A stretch of DNA of 44,498 nucleotides from Frankia sp. R82 (GCF_023716925.1 NZ_JAMQQG010000046.1:34227-78724); one strand, 5' to 3'. Positions 7,223-16,492 are shown, counted from the first letter of the stretch. Numbers and translations: made by a program. The notes: generated by a model from the sequence alone, not told the origin.

Positions 7223-8728
7223 ATGACCACGACAGTGCGGACCAAGGATGTTCTGCCGGTCGACCCATCCGCCGAACGGCAGCACGAGGTGCTGCGTCGC
7301 CAGCGGGCCGCGTTCCTGGCCGAGGGGCCGCCGAGCATCGAGGTACGCCTCGACCGCCTCGACCGGTTCGTCGACGCCGTACTGGACCGGGCCGACGACC
7401 TGGTGGCAGCGCTCGAAGCCGACTTCGGCACCCGCTCGCCCGCGACCAGTCTGAGCGCCGACATCGTCTCGATCGTCGGCGAACTGCACCTGATCCGCGC
7501 CCGGCTGGCCGACTGGATGCGCGACGAACAGGTGCCCGGATCGGCCGAACAGGGCGTTCCGACGTTCATCCAGGTCCGGCCGAAGGGTGTCGTCGGCGTG
7601 ATCGGCCCGTGGAACTTCCCGGTCACCCTGGTCGCGATCCCCGCGCTCGAGGCGCTCGCCGCCGGCAACCGGGTGATGATCAAAACCTCGGAGATCCCGT
7701 CCCGGACCGCGGACGTACTCGCCGAGGCGCTCGCCACCCGGATGCGTCCCGACGAGGTGGCGGTCATCCGCGGGAGCGCCCACACGGCCGCCGCGTTCGC
7801 CGCGCTGCCGTTCGACCATCTGATCTTCACCGGCTCCCCCGAGGTCGGCGCGCTGGTCGCCGAGGCCGCGGGTCGTAACCTGGTGCCCGTCACCCTGGAA
7901 CTGGGCGGCAAGAACCCGGTCGTGCTCGGCTCCGACGCGGACGTGGACCTGGCCGCCGCCCGCACGGCCGCCGCCCGTCTGGTCAACGGCGGCCAGGTGT
8001 GCCTGTGCCCGGACTACGTCTTCGTCCCGCGGGCGCAGCGGGACGCGTTCGTCGCGGCCATGGCCACCGCCATCCGGGCCCATTTCCCCACCTATGCCGC
8101 CAACCGGCAGGCCGTCGCCCTCGTCAACGACCGTAACTACAACCGGGTACGGGCCCTGATCGACGATGCGGTCGCCCACGGCGCCAGGGCTGTCACGATC
8201 ACCCCACCGGGCGAGGAGACGGCCCTTCCGGACCCGGCGGCACGGATGATCGCGCCGACGGTGCTGCTCGACGTCACCGCGGCGATGCGGGTCGCGCACG
8301 AGGAGATCTTCGGCCCGGTCCTCGTCGTCTACGGCTACGACCGGCTCGCCGAGGCCCTCGACCACATCACGGCCGCGCCGAGCCCGCTGGCCGCCTACTG
8401 GTTCGGCGACGACGAGGCCGAGTTCCACGAGTTCCTGACCCGCACGACCTCCGGCGGGGTGACCCGGGGTGACCTGCTGACCCACTGGGGGGTCGACGGC
8501 GCCCCCTCGGGTGGCATCGGCCGCAGCGGGATGGGCGCCTACTCCGGCAAGATCGGCTTCGACACGTTCAGTCACCGCCGCACCGTGGCCACGTCCCTGA
8601 AGCCGACCGGCTCCGGCCAGAACCTGCTGCCCCCGGCCAGCACCGCCCGCATCGATGCCCTGCACGCCCTGATCGCCCGGACCCGCGCCGACATCACCGC
8701 CCGCCGCACCGACGAGGCGGCCGGCTGA
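7223..8728 (+). CDS. Aldehyde dehydrogenase, coniferyl-aldehyde type
   Basis: A 501-residue NAD(P)-dependent aldehyde dehydrogenase that oxidises aldehydes to acids in the cytosol. Visible features are the cofactor and oxyanion motif GPWNFPVTL (N131), the general base E226 in LELGGKNP, the catalytic cysteine C260 in NGGQVCLCPDY, and the C-terminal EEIFGPVL motif near residue 363. The GQVCLCPDY form and the missing larger N-terminal part are typical of the coniferyl-aldehyde dehydrogenase subgroup rather than betaine or succinate-semialdehyde enzymes; the real substrate may be another long-chain or aromatic aldehyde. The start is ATG 7223 with GAGGACAGG upstream. A strong hairpin follows and separates it from the convergent MMPL gene. 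Confidence 0.92.
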   Translation: MTTTVRTKDVLPVDPSAERQHEVLRRQRAAFLAEGPPSIEVRLDRLDRFVDAVLDRADDLVAALEADFGTRSPATSLSADIVSIVGELHLIRARLADWMRDEQVPGSAEQGVPTFIQVRPKGVVGVIGPWNFPVTLVAIPALEALAAGNRVMIKTSEIPSRTADVLAEALATRMRPDEVAVIRGSAHTAAAFAALPFDHLIFTGSPEVGALVAEAAGRNLVPVTLELGGKNPVVLGSDADVDLAAARTAAARLVNGGQVCLCPDYVFVPRAQRDAFVAAMATAIRAHFPTYAANRQAVALVNDRNYNRVRALIDDAVAHGARAVTITPPGEETALPDPAARMIAPTVLLDVTAAMRVAHEEIFGPVLVVYGYDRLAEALDHITAAPSPLAAYWFGDDEAEFHEFLTRTTSGGVTRGDLLTHWGVDGAPSGGIGRSGMGAYSGKIGFDTFSHRRTVATSLKPTGSGQNLLPPASTARIDALHALIARTRADITARRTDEAAG

Positions 8729-8750
8729 CAGGCGTCATCGGGCTCGAACG

Positions 8751-8791
8751 CGCACCGGCCCCGGAGGCAGGAACCCTCCGGGGCCGGTGCG
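8751..8791. terminator. Bidirectional intrinsic terminator
   Basis: A perfect 17-bp GC-rich inverted repeat (arms CGCACCGGCCCCGGAGG and its complement) with a 7-base loop lies between the convergent aldehyde dehydrogenase and MMPL genes, 22 bases after the first stop. It can serve transcripts arriving from both sides. Confidence 0.88.
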
Positions 8792-8858
8792 TCGGTACTG
8801 CTGTTCAGTTCAGTGTCAGCTCAGTGCCATGCCGCCGTCGTGTGACGGCGTCCCACCG

Positions 8859-11126
8859 TCACACGTTGACATTGCTCGAGTCGTGCGGCGGGGTCTGGGG
8901 CGGCGTGTGGGCGGCGGTGCCGTCGGAGACCCGGGCCGGGCGCTCCTCGGGCGGTTCGACCGAGACGTGCGGGGTGATCCGGTCCAGCCAGCGGGGGAAG
9001 AACCAGTTGTTCTTCCCGAGCAGGTGCATGAGCGAGGGCACCAGCATGGTCCGCAGGATGAACGCGTCCAGGAACACCGCGGACGCCAGACCCAGACCGA
9101 AGATCTTGATCGGCCGACCCGGCGAGACCAGGAAGCCCAGGAAGACCGCGATCATGATGATCGCCGCGGCAGTGATGATGCCACCGGTCTCGGCCTGGCC
9201 GATGGTGATCGCCCGCCGGTTGTCCCGGGTGTGGATCCACTCCTCGTGCATCCGGCTGACGAGGAACACCTGGTAGTCCATCGACAGGCCGAACAGAATC
9301 GCGAACAGCATCACCGGGGCCCAGGCGTCGATCGGCCCACCGGGGCCGCCACCGAGTGCCTCCGACGCCCAGCCGTACTGGAAGATCGCCACAGTCAGGC
9401 CGAACGAGCCGGCCGCGGCGAGCAGGTTCATCACCGCCGCCGTCAACGGGACGACCAGGCTGCGGAAGGCGAGCAGCAGCAGCAGGAACGACAGGCCGAC
9501 CACGACCCCGATGAACAGCGGCAGCTTACGGGCAAGCACCTTGGCGAAGTCGACGTTGACCGCCGTCTCGCCGTAGGTGTAGATGCGGTTCTCGGTGCCC
9601 TTGTACAGCGGTGGCAGCACGTCCGAGCGCAGGTGACGCACCAGCGAGTAGGTCTTCTCCGACTGCGGCGACGTGGTCGTCTTGAACGACACGAACGCGA
9701 TGTCGCGAGTCAGCGGCTTCGAGCTGACGCTGCCCGGGTCGATACCGGGCTGGGTGGACAGCGCCCGCGACACGCGCTGCAGATAGGCCTGGTCGGCGGC
9801 GCCAGGCCCGCTGACGACCGCCTCAAGCGCGGAGTTGTACCCGACGCCGAAGTCCGAGGCGATCAGGTCGTAGCCCGTTCGGGTGGTGGAGCTCTTCGGG
9901 TCGCTGCCCTGGTCGCTGCTGCCCAGCTGCAGTGAGAAGAACGGCAGCGCGAGCACGATCATGACGGCGCCCGAGATGACGGCGATGACGGCCCGGTTCT
10001 TGCCGACGAACTGCGACCAACGAGCCCAGAAGCCGATCTGGCTCTCGCCGATGAACTCCCCGGCACGCACGGCCGCCCGGTGCTTGCGGGTCAGGACCTT
10101 CAGCCCGAACAGGCTCAGCAGCGCGGGCAGCAGGGTCAGCGAGGCAATCATGGTGAAGCCGACGGCGAGGGCCGTCGCGACCGCCATGCCGTTGAAGAAA
10201 CTCACCCCGAGCGCGATCATGCCGAGCAGGGCGACGCACACCGTGCTCCCGGCGAACAGCACCGCCCGGCCCGAGGTGTTGATCGCCGACACGATCGACT
10301 CGCCGAGCGGCATGCCGCGGCGCAGGTTACGCCGATGCCGGGTCACGATGAACAGCGCGTAGTCAACGCCGACACCGATCACCATCAGCTCGGCCAGGTA
10401 CGGCGTGATGTTGGAAGCGTTGATCACGTGGCTGAGGATCTCGATGAAGCCGAGACCGCTGACAAGCGCGGCGACGGCACTGGCCAGCGGCAGCACGGTC
10501 GCGGCCACCGTCCGGAACACGATGGCAAGGATGATCAGCGCGGCCGCGAAGCCGATGAACACCGATCCGCCCGAGCCCTGGCTCTGCCCGATGCCCTGGA
10601 ACGCGTTGCCGGTGAACTCCACCTGCAGGGCCTTGCTGTCCAGCCGCTTCAGCGCGTCGTAGACGTGCTTGAAGTTCTCCGGCTCGAAGTGGTTGTTCTC
10701 CCACGTGATCGAGACCAGCGCGGTGGTCGACCCGCGCGCGGTGTTCAGCAGCTGGCGGTTGCCCGCCGCGGTGGCCCCGCCCTTGGCACAGTCGATCGAC
10801 TGCCAGGGGGTGGAGATCAGCGCGACATGGTCACCCGAGGTGCACAGCTTCGCCAGGGCCGGCGCCAGCTGTGCCGGCGCGCCGGTGAAGGCGCCGCCAG
10901 CGTTCTTCAGGACGACGGTGCCCGTCGCGCCGCTCTGGTTGTCGAGGCCGGCATTCTCCAACAGGTCGGCGACGGACGCGGTCTCGGTGTGCGGGAGGCT
11001 GAACGTGTCCTTGTAGGCCGCCCCACCCATCGCCGCAGCGATGATCTGGGCCGCGACGATCACCGTGATCCAGCCCACGATGACAAGCCATCGGCGGCGG
11101 ATGGCGAACTCGGCAATGGTCTTCAT
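8859..11126 (-). CDS. MMPL-family RND transporter
   Basis: A 755-residue inner-membrane transporter of the RND superfamily, MMPL type, which in actinobacteria exports lipids or hydrophobic compounds by proton antiport. It has the two-fold architecture: a first helix at residues 13-33, an extracellular domain, helices 2-6, a second extracellular domain and helices 8-12. The Asp-Tyr pairs expected in the proton path are visible in VGVDYALFIVTRHRR and LSMDYQVFLVSRMHEEW. The C-terminal tail is short (EERPARVSDG). ATG 11126 has AGGAGAA immediately upstream on the minus strand. It stands alone, and no regulator or accessory gene is adjacent, so its cargo is unknown. Confidence 0.93.
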   Translation of the reverse strand: MKTIAEFAIRRRWLVIVGWITVIVAAQIIAAAMGGAAYKDTFSLPHTETASVADLLENAGLDNQSGATGTVVLKNAGGAFTGAPAQLAPALAKLCTSGDHVALISTPWQSIDCAKGGATAAGNRQLLNTARGSTTALVSITWENNHFEPENFKHVYDALKRLDSKALQVEFTGNAFQGIGQSQGSGGSVFIGFAAALIILAIVFRTVAATVLPLASAVAALVSGLGFIEILSHVINASNITPYLAELMVIGVGVDYALFIVTRHRRNLRRGMPLGESIVSAINTSGRAVLFAGSTVCVALLGMIALGVSFFNGMAVATALAVGFTMIASLTLLPALLSLFGLKVLTRKHRAAVRAGEFIGESQIGFWARWSQFVGKNRAVIAVISGAVMIVLALPFFSLQLGSSDQGSDPKSSTTRTGYDLIASDFGVGYNSALEAVVSGPGAADQAYLQRVSRALSTQPGIDPGSVSSKPLTRDIAFVSFKTTTSPQSEKTYSLVRHLRSDVLPPLYKGTENRIYTYGETAVNVDFAKVLARKLPLFIGVVVGLSFLLLLLAFRSLVVPLTAAVMNLLAAAGSFGLTVAIFQYGWASEALGGGPGGPIDAWAPVMLFAILFGLSMDYQVFLVSRMHEEWIHTRDNRRAITIGQAETGGIITAAAIIMIAVFLGFLVSPGRPIKIFGLGLASAVFLDAFILRTMLVPSLMHLLGKNNWFFPRWLDRITPHVSVEPPEERPARVSDGTAAHTPPQTPPHDSSNVNV

Positions 11127-11270
11127 CAGTTCTCCTGCTCAGGGCCGCACGGTACGCGGCGTCTGGGAGGGCGGACGACCGGCAGCGGATGCTCCGCGCC
11201 GATATGCTCACGGTGCTACGGTGATGTTCCGGGCTGCCGAAAGAGCCGCCGGCCGGGGGAACCCGTCCGG

Positions 11271-11370
11271 TGTGCACTTCCTGGGCTGCGCACCCTGTGA
11301 GGCTGTGCACCTCCTGGGCTGTGCACCCCTCTGGCACCGACCATCGGGCCTGGTCACCTCTGAGCCTGGT
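11271..11370 (+). repeat. Two nested direct repeats (25-bp and 13-bp units)
   Basis: A 25-base unit beginning TGTGCAC and containing TCCTGGGCTG occurs at 11271-11295 and again at 11304-11328 with three mismatches. Each copy is bounded by GTGCAC or a close variant, so the units are also partly palindromic. Shortly after, the 13-base unit GCCTGGTCACCTC occurs twice (about 11347-11372). No gene is present. Function unknown. Confidence 0.6.
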
Positions 11371-11989
11371 CACCTCCATGGATGTGGGCGTCAACGCGTC
11401 AACGCCAGGCCGGGTCCCGGTGGCCGGCCAATGCGAACATAGCGTGCCCGGTGGGAACCGGTGCGCCCGGCCACCGCACAGTCATACCTCGAATCTGTCA
11501 TCTTGCCGACGCAATATCCGGCCGCCAGGCCAGTGGGTTCCCGGCCGACAACCAGCAGACATCCGGCGTTCACACCGAACCAGGACGGTCACCGCGCGGA
11601 TCCCGTCGGACGGCTCGCCGCCAACCGGTCACCGGGCACCCACTCCCGCGGGCACACGCGATCGCCACGGGGCGGCGACGGCCGCGCCCGCACGGCGGAA
11701 ACCTGCCGGGAGAGAACAGCGACAGGTGGTACGTGCAGTCGCGCCCCGACTCCGTGCGTCGGTGGGTCCATCGGTCCACAGTCGAGGGGTCGGCCAGGAG
11801 AAACCGCAGAGGCGGATGCCAGCATCGCCTGCTGCCCGGCTCGACCATCGGGTCTCCCGCGGGGCACTGCGATCGCCTGGTCCCTTTCCCTCTCCGGGGT
11901 GCGGGGGCGCGACCGTTTCCGGGGCCGTCCGGCCAGCACCATCCAGGCCGGCAAGGCAGCGGCCGCCAATCCGGCAGCCGACCAAATTC

Positions 11990-12142
11990 TCACACAGCGT
12001 ACATTAACAAAAGCCCCAAATTATCCAGAAGGTGCTTTTTCGGTCAGTACCAAGTGACATATTGTGAATATATAGTCATACAATTGTGTGCCGACGGATA
12101 CCGTGACCCGCACTGAAAATCGAAATTCGAAAGGGTCCTGCC
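11990..12142 (+). promoter_or_regulatory. AT-rich promoter region of binding-protein gene
   Basis: Roughly 150 bases that are strikingly AT-rich against the local background, with ATATTGTGAATATATAG, the palindrome ACAATTGT and an A-rich run. It directly precedes the solute-binding lipoprotein and so most likely contains its promoter and possibly operator sites. Several -10-like hexamers (TATATA, CATACAAT) are present and I cannot choose among them. The ribosome site AAGGG lies about 9 bases before the GTG start. Confidence 0.5.
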
Positions 12143-13372
12143 GTGAAGGTTCGCTCACTGTCGGCGCTTCCCGTTGCGTTACTGTGCCTTGTCCCCCTGG
12201 CGGCCTGCCACAGTGGTGCGGCCACCTCGGCCTCGGGCTGCGACGGCCCCGGGGTGTCGAAGAACGAGGTCCGGGTCGGTCTCATCTATCCGGACACCGG
12301 GGCACTCGCCAGGACCTTCCTTCCGGTGCGCTCGGGGCTGAACGCCAGGCTCGGCGCCGTAAACGAGTCCGGCGGTGTGAACGGCCGGCAGATCCACTAC
12401 ACCTGGTCGGATGACCGGGGACGGCCGGACTCCAATGCCGTGGTCAGCCGGGAACTTGTGGAAAAGGGCCAGAACTTCGCCGCCATCGAGGCGACCGCGG
12501 TATCGGCCGGCGGAGCCGCCTATCTCGCCGAAAACAACATCCCGGTGGTCGGCATCGCCGCGGAACCCGCGTGGACCCAGTACCGGAACATGTTCACCTA
12601 TCAGCTCGCGCAGAATGCCGCCCCCGTCACCGATGCCGTCACCACCTTCGGCAAATATGCACGCGCACAGGGCGGCACCCGCGCACTCCTCGTCTCGGAT
12701 CCCGCCGGCCTCGGCATCTCGGACGGCATCGCCAGGCAGATGCGCGGCAGCCTCGAGTCGGCCGGTATTTCGGTCCTGTCCGCGCCGGCGGACGAATCAC
12801 CCAGCGACCGCCAGGTCGCCGACATCGTTCGGCTGGTCAACACCAACCAGGTCGATGTTCTGACCAGCCCGCTGACGATCGCCAGTTTCGCGCGGATCGT
12901 CGCCGCCGTCCGGCAGAGCGGTGCACGACCCAAGGTCATCCTCAGTGACAACCAGCCGCCCAACGCCGTACTGCTGCAGCAGTACGGCCCGCTGCTGGCC
13001 GGGCTGACCACCTACATCATCCAGCCGCCGGACCCGGGCTCGCCGAGCGCCGCCGCCTACACGGCTGCCATCACCCGCTTCGCTCCCGAACTCGGGGACA
13101 AGCAGGACGCCCTCGCCGAGATCGGCTACATCCTGGGCGACATGGTCATCCGCGGGCTCGAGGCCGCCGGCCCCTGCCCCACCCGGCAGAGCTTCATCAC
13201 CGGTCTGCGCGCCGTGAAGAACTACACGGCTGGTGGCCTCATCCCAGGCGTCGACTTCGAGCGGGACTTCGGCAGGGTGCCCGTCTGCTATCCGTTCACC
13301 GCGGTCAACGCCACCGGCACCGGACTGACCGTTGTCTCGCCCAGCTTCTGCGGAGAACGCATCACCATCTGA
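12143..13372 (+). CDS. Branched-chain-type ABC substrate-binding lipoprotein
   Basis: A 409-residue periplasmic-binding-protein type I (LivJ-like) lipoprotein. The N-terminus is a lipoprotein signal with lipobox L19-A20-A21-C22 (PLAAC), so the mature protein is anchored to the membrane at Cys22. The body opens with VRVGLIYPDTGALA and continues with NESGGVNGRQIHYTWSDD, both typical of the branched-chain amino acid binding family (Peripla_BP_6). The later lobe has KVILSDNQPP and the usual C-terminal hinge sequences. Members bind amino acids, amides or aromatic acids outside the cell. No permease or ATPase genes are adjacent, so it is an orphan binding protein; its partner must lie elsewhere, or it serves as a sensor. 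The start is GTG 12143. Confidence 0.9.
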   Translation: MKVRSLSALPVALLCLVPLAACHSGAATSASGCDGPGVSKNEVRVGLIYPDTGALARTFLPVRSGLNARLGAVNESGGVNGRQIHYTWSDDRGRPDSNAVVSRELVEKGQNFAAIEATAVSAGGAAYLAENNIPVVGIAAEPAWTQYRNMFTYQLAQNAAPVTDAVTTFGKYARAQGGTRALLVSDPAGLGISDGIARQMRGSLESAGISVLSAPADESPSDRQVADIVRLVNTNQVDVLTSPLTIASFARIVAAVRQSGARPKVILSDNQPPNAVLLQQYGPLLAGLTTYIIQPPDPGSPSAAAYTAAITRFAPELGDKQDALAEIGYILGDMVIRGLEAAGPCPTRQSFITGLRAVKNYTAGGLIPGVDFERDFGRVPVCYPFTAVNATGTGLTVVSPSFCGERITI

Positions 13373-13385
13373 CGACGACGTGGGA

Positions 13386-13823
13386 TCAGGTGCCGGTGAG
13401 CGACTGGCCATAGACGCGATCGACGGCCAGGGTGATGAGGACACGCCGATCAGCGATCATCGCGGCCCGGTAGTCGTCCCAGTCGGGGTGCTCACCGGCG
13501 GCCCGGCGGTAGTAGTCCACCAGCGCCTCCACCTCGGGCCCGAGCGGATCGCCGCTCGGGTCGGTGAGCGTCACCGTCCCTTCGGCCGTGGCCCACGATC
13601 TGCCGTCGGGGCTGGTGACCTCCAGTGCGGCCCAGGGTTCACGGCGCAGGTTCGCGGTCTTGGCCAACCCATGACGGGTGGAGATGAGGATGACGCCGGC
13701 CGGCTCGTCGTAGAACGGCAGCACGGGCGAAAGCTGCGGGCGCCCGTCCGACCTGATGGTGGCGAGAACGCCGAGTCGGCTCCGCTCGAGCAGCGCATGC
13801 GGGTTGAACAGTGATCCGGCCAT
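13386..13823 (-). CDS. PPOX-class (F420-type) oxidoreductase
   Basis: A 145-residue split-barrel flavin-fold protein of the pyridoxamine 5'-phosphate oxidase-like superfamily. Typical elements are the N-terminal LGVLATIRSDGRPQLSPVLPFYD strand pair, the VILISTRHGLAKTANLRREP cofactor segment and the WATAEGTVTL strand. In actinobacteria this size and sequence style usually belongs to F420-dependent or F420-binding PPOX proteins; I infer the cofactor from the family. ATG 13823 gives the normal N-terminus. Upstream in-frame residues to 13964 are unrelated. It is convergent with the binding-protein gene, leaving only 13 bases between stops, and divergent from the SDR at 13976. Confidence 0.88.
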   Translation of the reverse strand: MAGSLFNPHALLERSRLGVLATIRSDGRPQLSPVLPFYDEPAGVILISTRHGLAKTANLRREPWAALEVTSPDGRSWATAEGTVTLTDPSGDPLGPEVEALVDYYRRAAGEHPDWDDYRAAMIADRRVLITLAVDRVYGQSLTGT

Positions 13824-13975
13824 GCCGCCATCTTTGTCCCGGACGGGCCTCGCTGCCACGCAACCCGACGATCGCGGCCACGGTGGCGGCGAGGCGTCCC
13901 GCCAGCAGAGGTGACTTCGGTACTGTGCGGTGACAATGCGTGTCGCGGCAGACGGATGGATCACGTGAGGGCCGG

Positions 13976-14752
13976 ATGGATCTGAACGCGGTTTCGGCGA
14001 TCGTGACCGGCGGGGCCTCCGGGCTCGGCGCGGCGACCGTGCGGCGCCTGGCCGCCCGCGGCGCCCGGGTCGTCATCGCGGATCTGGACGACGCGCGCGG
14101 CAGCGCGGTTGCCGACGAGGTTGGCGGCGTGTTCGTCCGGGTGGACGTCACCTCCGCCGAGGAGGCCATCGCCGCCACCGAGCAGGCGAGCGCGCTCGGC
14201 CCGCTGCGGGCGCTGGTCAACTGCGCCGGCATCGCCTGGGCCGCCCGCACGATCGGCCGTGCGGGGGGATATGACGCCGCGCACGACCTCGACGCCTTCC
14301 GTCGGGTCGTCGAGGTGAACCTGATCGGCACGTTCAATGTCACCCGGATCGCCGCGTCCGCGATGGCGCTCACCGAACCGCTGGCCGACGGAGAACGCGG
14401 CGCGATCGTCAACACGGCGTCGATCGCCGCGTTCGACGGGCAGATCGGCCAGGCCGCCTACTCGGCGTCCAAGGGCGGCATCGTCGGGCTGACCCTGCCC
14501 TTGGCCCGCGATCTGTCCGTCGCCGGTATCCGGGTGAACACGATCGCCCCGGGACTGATCGACACGCCGATCTACGGAACCGGCCCGGAGGCAGCGCCGT
14601 TCAAGGAGAAACTGGCGCGCGACGTGCTGTTTCCGACCCGCCTCGGCAGGGCCGAGGAGTTCGCCTCGCTCGCCGTCGAGGCGCTCACCAACACCTACCT
14701 CAACGCCGAGGTCCTGCGCCTCGACGGCGGCGCCCGGCTGCGTCCCAAATAA
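13976..14752 (+). CDS. SDR, HSD10-like 3-hydroxyacyl-CoA dehydrogenase
   Basis: A 258-residue classical short-chain dehydrogenase. The cofactor motif is TGGASGLG near residues 11-18, an acidic residue ends beta-2 (VIADLDD), the NAG motif is NCAGIAWA, and the catalytic serine strand IVNTASIAAFDG is followed by YSASK (Tyr/Lys pair). The combination of FDGQIGQAAYSASKGG with GLIDTPIY is characteristic of the type-2 3-hydroxyacyl-CoA dehydrogenase (HSD10-like) group, which oxidises short-chain 3-hydroxyacyl-CoA with NAD in fatty-acid or branched-chain amino-acid breakdown. The start is ATG 13976 with GAGGG upstream. It is convergent with the MFS gene, 33 bases apart. Confidence 0.9.
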   Translation: MDLNAVSAIVTGGASGLGAATVRRLAARGARVVIADLDDARGSAVADEVGGVFVRVDVTSAEEAIAATEQASALGPLRALVNCAGIAWAARTIGRAGGYDAAHDLDAFRRVVEVNLIGTFNVTRIAASAMALTEPLADGERGAIVNTASIAAFDGQIGQAAYSASKGGIVGLTLPLARDLSVAGIRVNTIAPGLIDTPIYGTGPEAAPFKEKLARDVLFPTRLGRAEEFASLAVEALTNTYLNAEVLRLDGGARLRPK

Positions 14753-14785
14753 TCAGGGCGACGAGTCCTCGGCGGGCGCCAGGGA

Positions 14786-16336
14786 TTACTCTGCGGACGC
14801 CCGGGGCTCGGCCGGCACCAGGGGGTCGGTAGCCGGCAGGGAGTCAGTAGCCGGCAGGGAGTCAGTAGCCGGTAGAGAGTCGGTAGTGCGCGGTGCCGGG
14901 GGCTGGTCGAAGGCCGGCTCGGCGCGTGTGCTGCCAGGGACGAGGTAGGCAACGATGCCGGCGGTGAGCCACACACCGGCGCCGATCACGGCCGCCGTGT
15001 CGTAGCCGCCGACTCTCGGCAGCCCGCCGTCACCGGTGGAGTATCCCTCCAGAACGGTGGCGCTCAGTGCACTGCCGACGGAAAAGCCGATGAAGCGCAT
15101 GACCTGGTTGACGCCGAGTGCGCTGCTGCTCTGCGTCGCCGGGACGGAACGCAGGATCAGCCGTGGCATCGCGGCGAACACGCAGCCGACGCCGAGGCCC
15201 GCCGCCCCCATGACCAGGCAGATCTCCCACAGGGAGCCGTGGGCGAACCGAAACTCGAGCATGGCGGCGACAAACACCGCGCAGCCGATGGGAATGACCG
15301 GCCGGAATCCCAGCCAGTTCTCCAGCCGGGCCGCGACCCGGCTGGAGATGACGCTGAACACCGAGAAGGGAATCAGGACGAACCCGGCGACGAGCACCGT
15401 CTCCCCCAGCCCGTAGCCGGTGGACACCGGGGTCTGCACGAACCGGACGACCAGTGACAACAGCAGATACATGCCGACACCGGCCAGTACCGCGGTGAGG
15501 TTCCCGGCGAGCACCGTGCGGTCACCCATGATGCGCAGGTCCACCACGGGATGCGCCGAACGGCTTTCCTGCCACACCCACCCGGCCAGCAGCACCACGC
15601 CGGCCACGAACAGACCCAGGATCCGCGGTGACGCCCAGCCCCACTGGACGCCTTCGCTCAGCGCCAGCATGACCGCGCCGAAACCGAGGACGAGCAGCAC
15701 CGCCCCCCGCGGGTCGATGCGCCGACGCGGCCGGCCCAGGTCGGACGGTACGACAGCGGCGGCCAACGCCACGGCGACCAGGCCGAACCCGGCGACGACC
15801 GCATAACCGGCATGGAAGTCGAGATACTTGGCGATCAACCCGGTGACCGGGTAGCCCAGGCCGACGCCAGCGGCCGCGGTCACCGACAGGACCGCCACGG
15901 CGCGCCGGGCCCGTTCGGCCGGCAGATGGTCGCGCACGATCGACATGGCGATCGGCAGCAGACCGTTCGCCGCGCCCTGCAGCCCACGGCCGACGAGCAG
16001 CAGCGGAAAGCTCCCCGGGATCGCCGCCAGTACCGACCCGAGCACCGCGGCCAGCAGCCCGCCGAGCAGCACCCGCCGCCGGTGCGGCCCGTCACCGAGG
16101 CGGGTCAGCAGCGGCGTGCTGACCGCGCCGCACATCAGGGTGATCGTCAGCGACCACTGCGCCGTGCCCTCGGCGAGGTCGTACGCTCGCGCGATCGTCG
16201 GAACCAGCGGCGCCCCGACGCTGCCGACCAGCGAGATCAGCAGCCCCACCAGGACCAGGACGGGCAGCAGTGCCCGCTCCCGCCGCGCCGGCAGCCCCGC
16301 GACCGCCGAACCGGACGGCTCCCTGACGGCCGTCAT
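14786..16336 (-). CDS. MFS drug exporter, DHA2-like (14 helices)
   Basis: A 516-residue major facilitator superfamily transporter. It has the first-helix region LLPVLVLVGLLISLVGSVGAPLVPTIARAY, the A-motif-like loop LTRLGDGPHRRRVLLGG, and the motif C-like glycine/proline signature VGLGYPVTGL in helix 5. About 14 hydrophobic segments are countable, fitting the DHA2 drug:H+ antiporter subfamily. The C-terminus carries a cytoplasmic tail made of a repeated DSLPAT unit encoded by an 18-base tandem repeat. The start is ATG 16336, preceded on the minus strand by GGGGTGA. No TetR or MarR regulator is adjacent. Substrate unknown. Confidence 0.9.
   Translation of the reverse strand: MTAVREPSGSAVAGLPARRERALLPVLVLVGLLISLVGSVGAPLVPTIARAYDLAEGTAQWSLTITLMCGAVSTPLLTRLGDGPHRRRVLLGGLLAAVLGSVLAAIPGSFPLLLVGRGLQGAANGLLPIAMSIVRDHLPAERARRAVAVLSVTAAAGVGLGYPVTGLIAKYLDFHAGYAVVAGFGLVAVALAAAVVPSDLGRPRRRIDPRGAVLLVLGFGAVMLALSEGVQWGWASPRILGLFVAGVVLLAGWVWQESRSAHPVVDLRIMGDRTVLAGNLTAVLAGVGMYLLLSLVVRFVQTPVSTGYGLGETVLVAGFVLIPFSVFSVISSRVAARLENWLGFRPVIPIGCAVFVAAMLEFRFAHGSLWEICLVMGAAGLGVGCVFAAMPRLILRSVPATQSSSALGVNQVMRFIGFSVGSALSATVLEGYSTGDGGLPRVGGYDTAAVIGAGVWLTAGIVAYLVPGSTRAEPAFDQPPAPRTTDSLPATDSLPATDSLPATDPLVPAEPRASAE
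14826..14887 (-). repeat. 18-bp in-frame tandem repeat in MFS tail
   Basis: Three full units of 18 bases (14826-14843, 14844-14861, 14862-14879) plus a partial fourth, each containing TAGCCGG. Read on the minus strand they encode repeated DSLPAT hexapeptides at the C-terminus of the MFS transporter. Because the period is a multiple of three, copy-number change would keep the frame. Confidence 0.9.
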
Positions 16337-16492
16337 GATCGGTCACCCCGGTCGTCGGCCACCCCATCGCCCATCATGGTTCTCCTCCCGCGGCGGTTGC
16401 CCAGCGGCCGGCCGGCCCGCATCCGATGGCCTCCACCCGACCCGAGCGACGATCCCTCCACCTGTCAGGGACATCAATCCATCTATCAGGGA

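Larger units (their letters stand above)
11127..12142. other. 1-kb gene-poor region between divergent transporter genes
   Basis: Just over 1,000 bases lie between the divergent MMPL and binding-protein genes. I find no recognisable protein on either strand. The open frames have low-complexity Arg/Pro/Ser-rich translations. One minus-strand frame (about 11993-11589) begins with a hydrophobic segment but then loses any domain-like character. The stretch contains two sets of direct repeats (11271-11370) and ends in a conspicuous AT-rich segment. Confidence 0.5.

Noticed and set aside
11589-11993. Minus-strand 134-codon frame with a hydrophobic start in the 1-kb gap
   Set aside because: After the first 20 residues the sequence is Arg/Pro-rich without any domain, and no good RBS precedes it.
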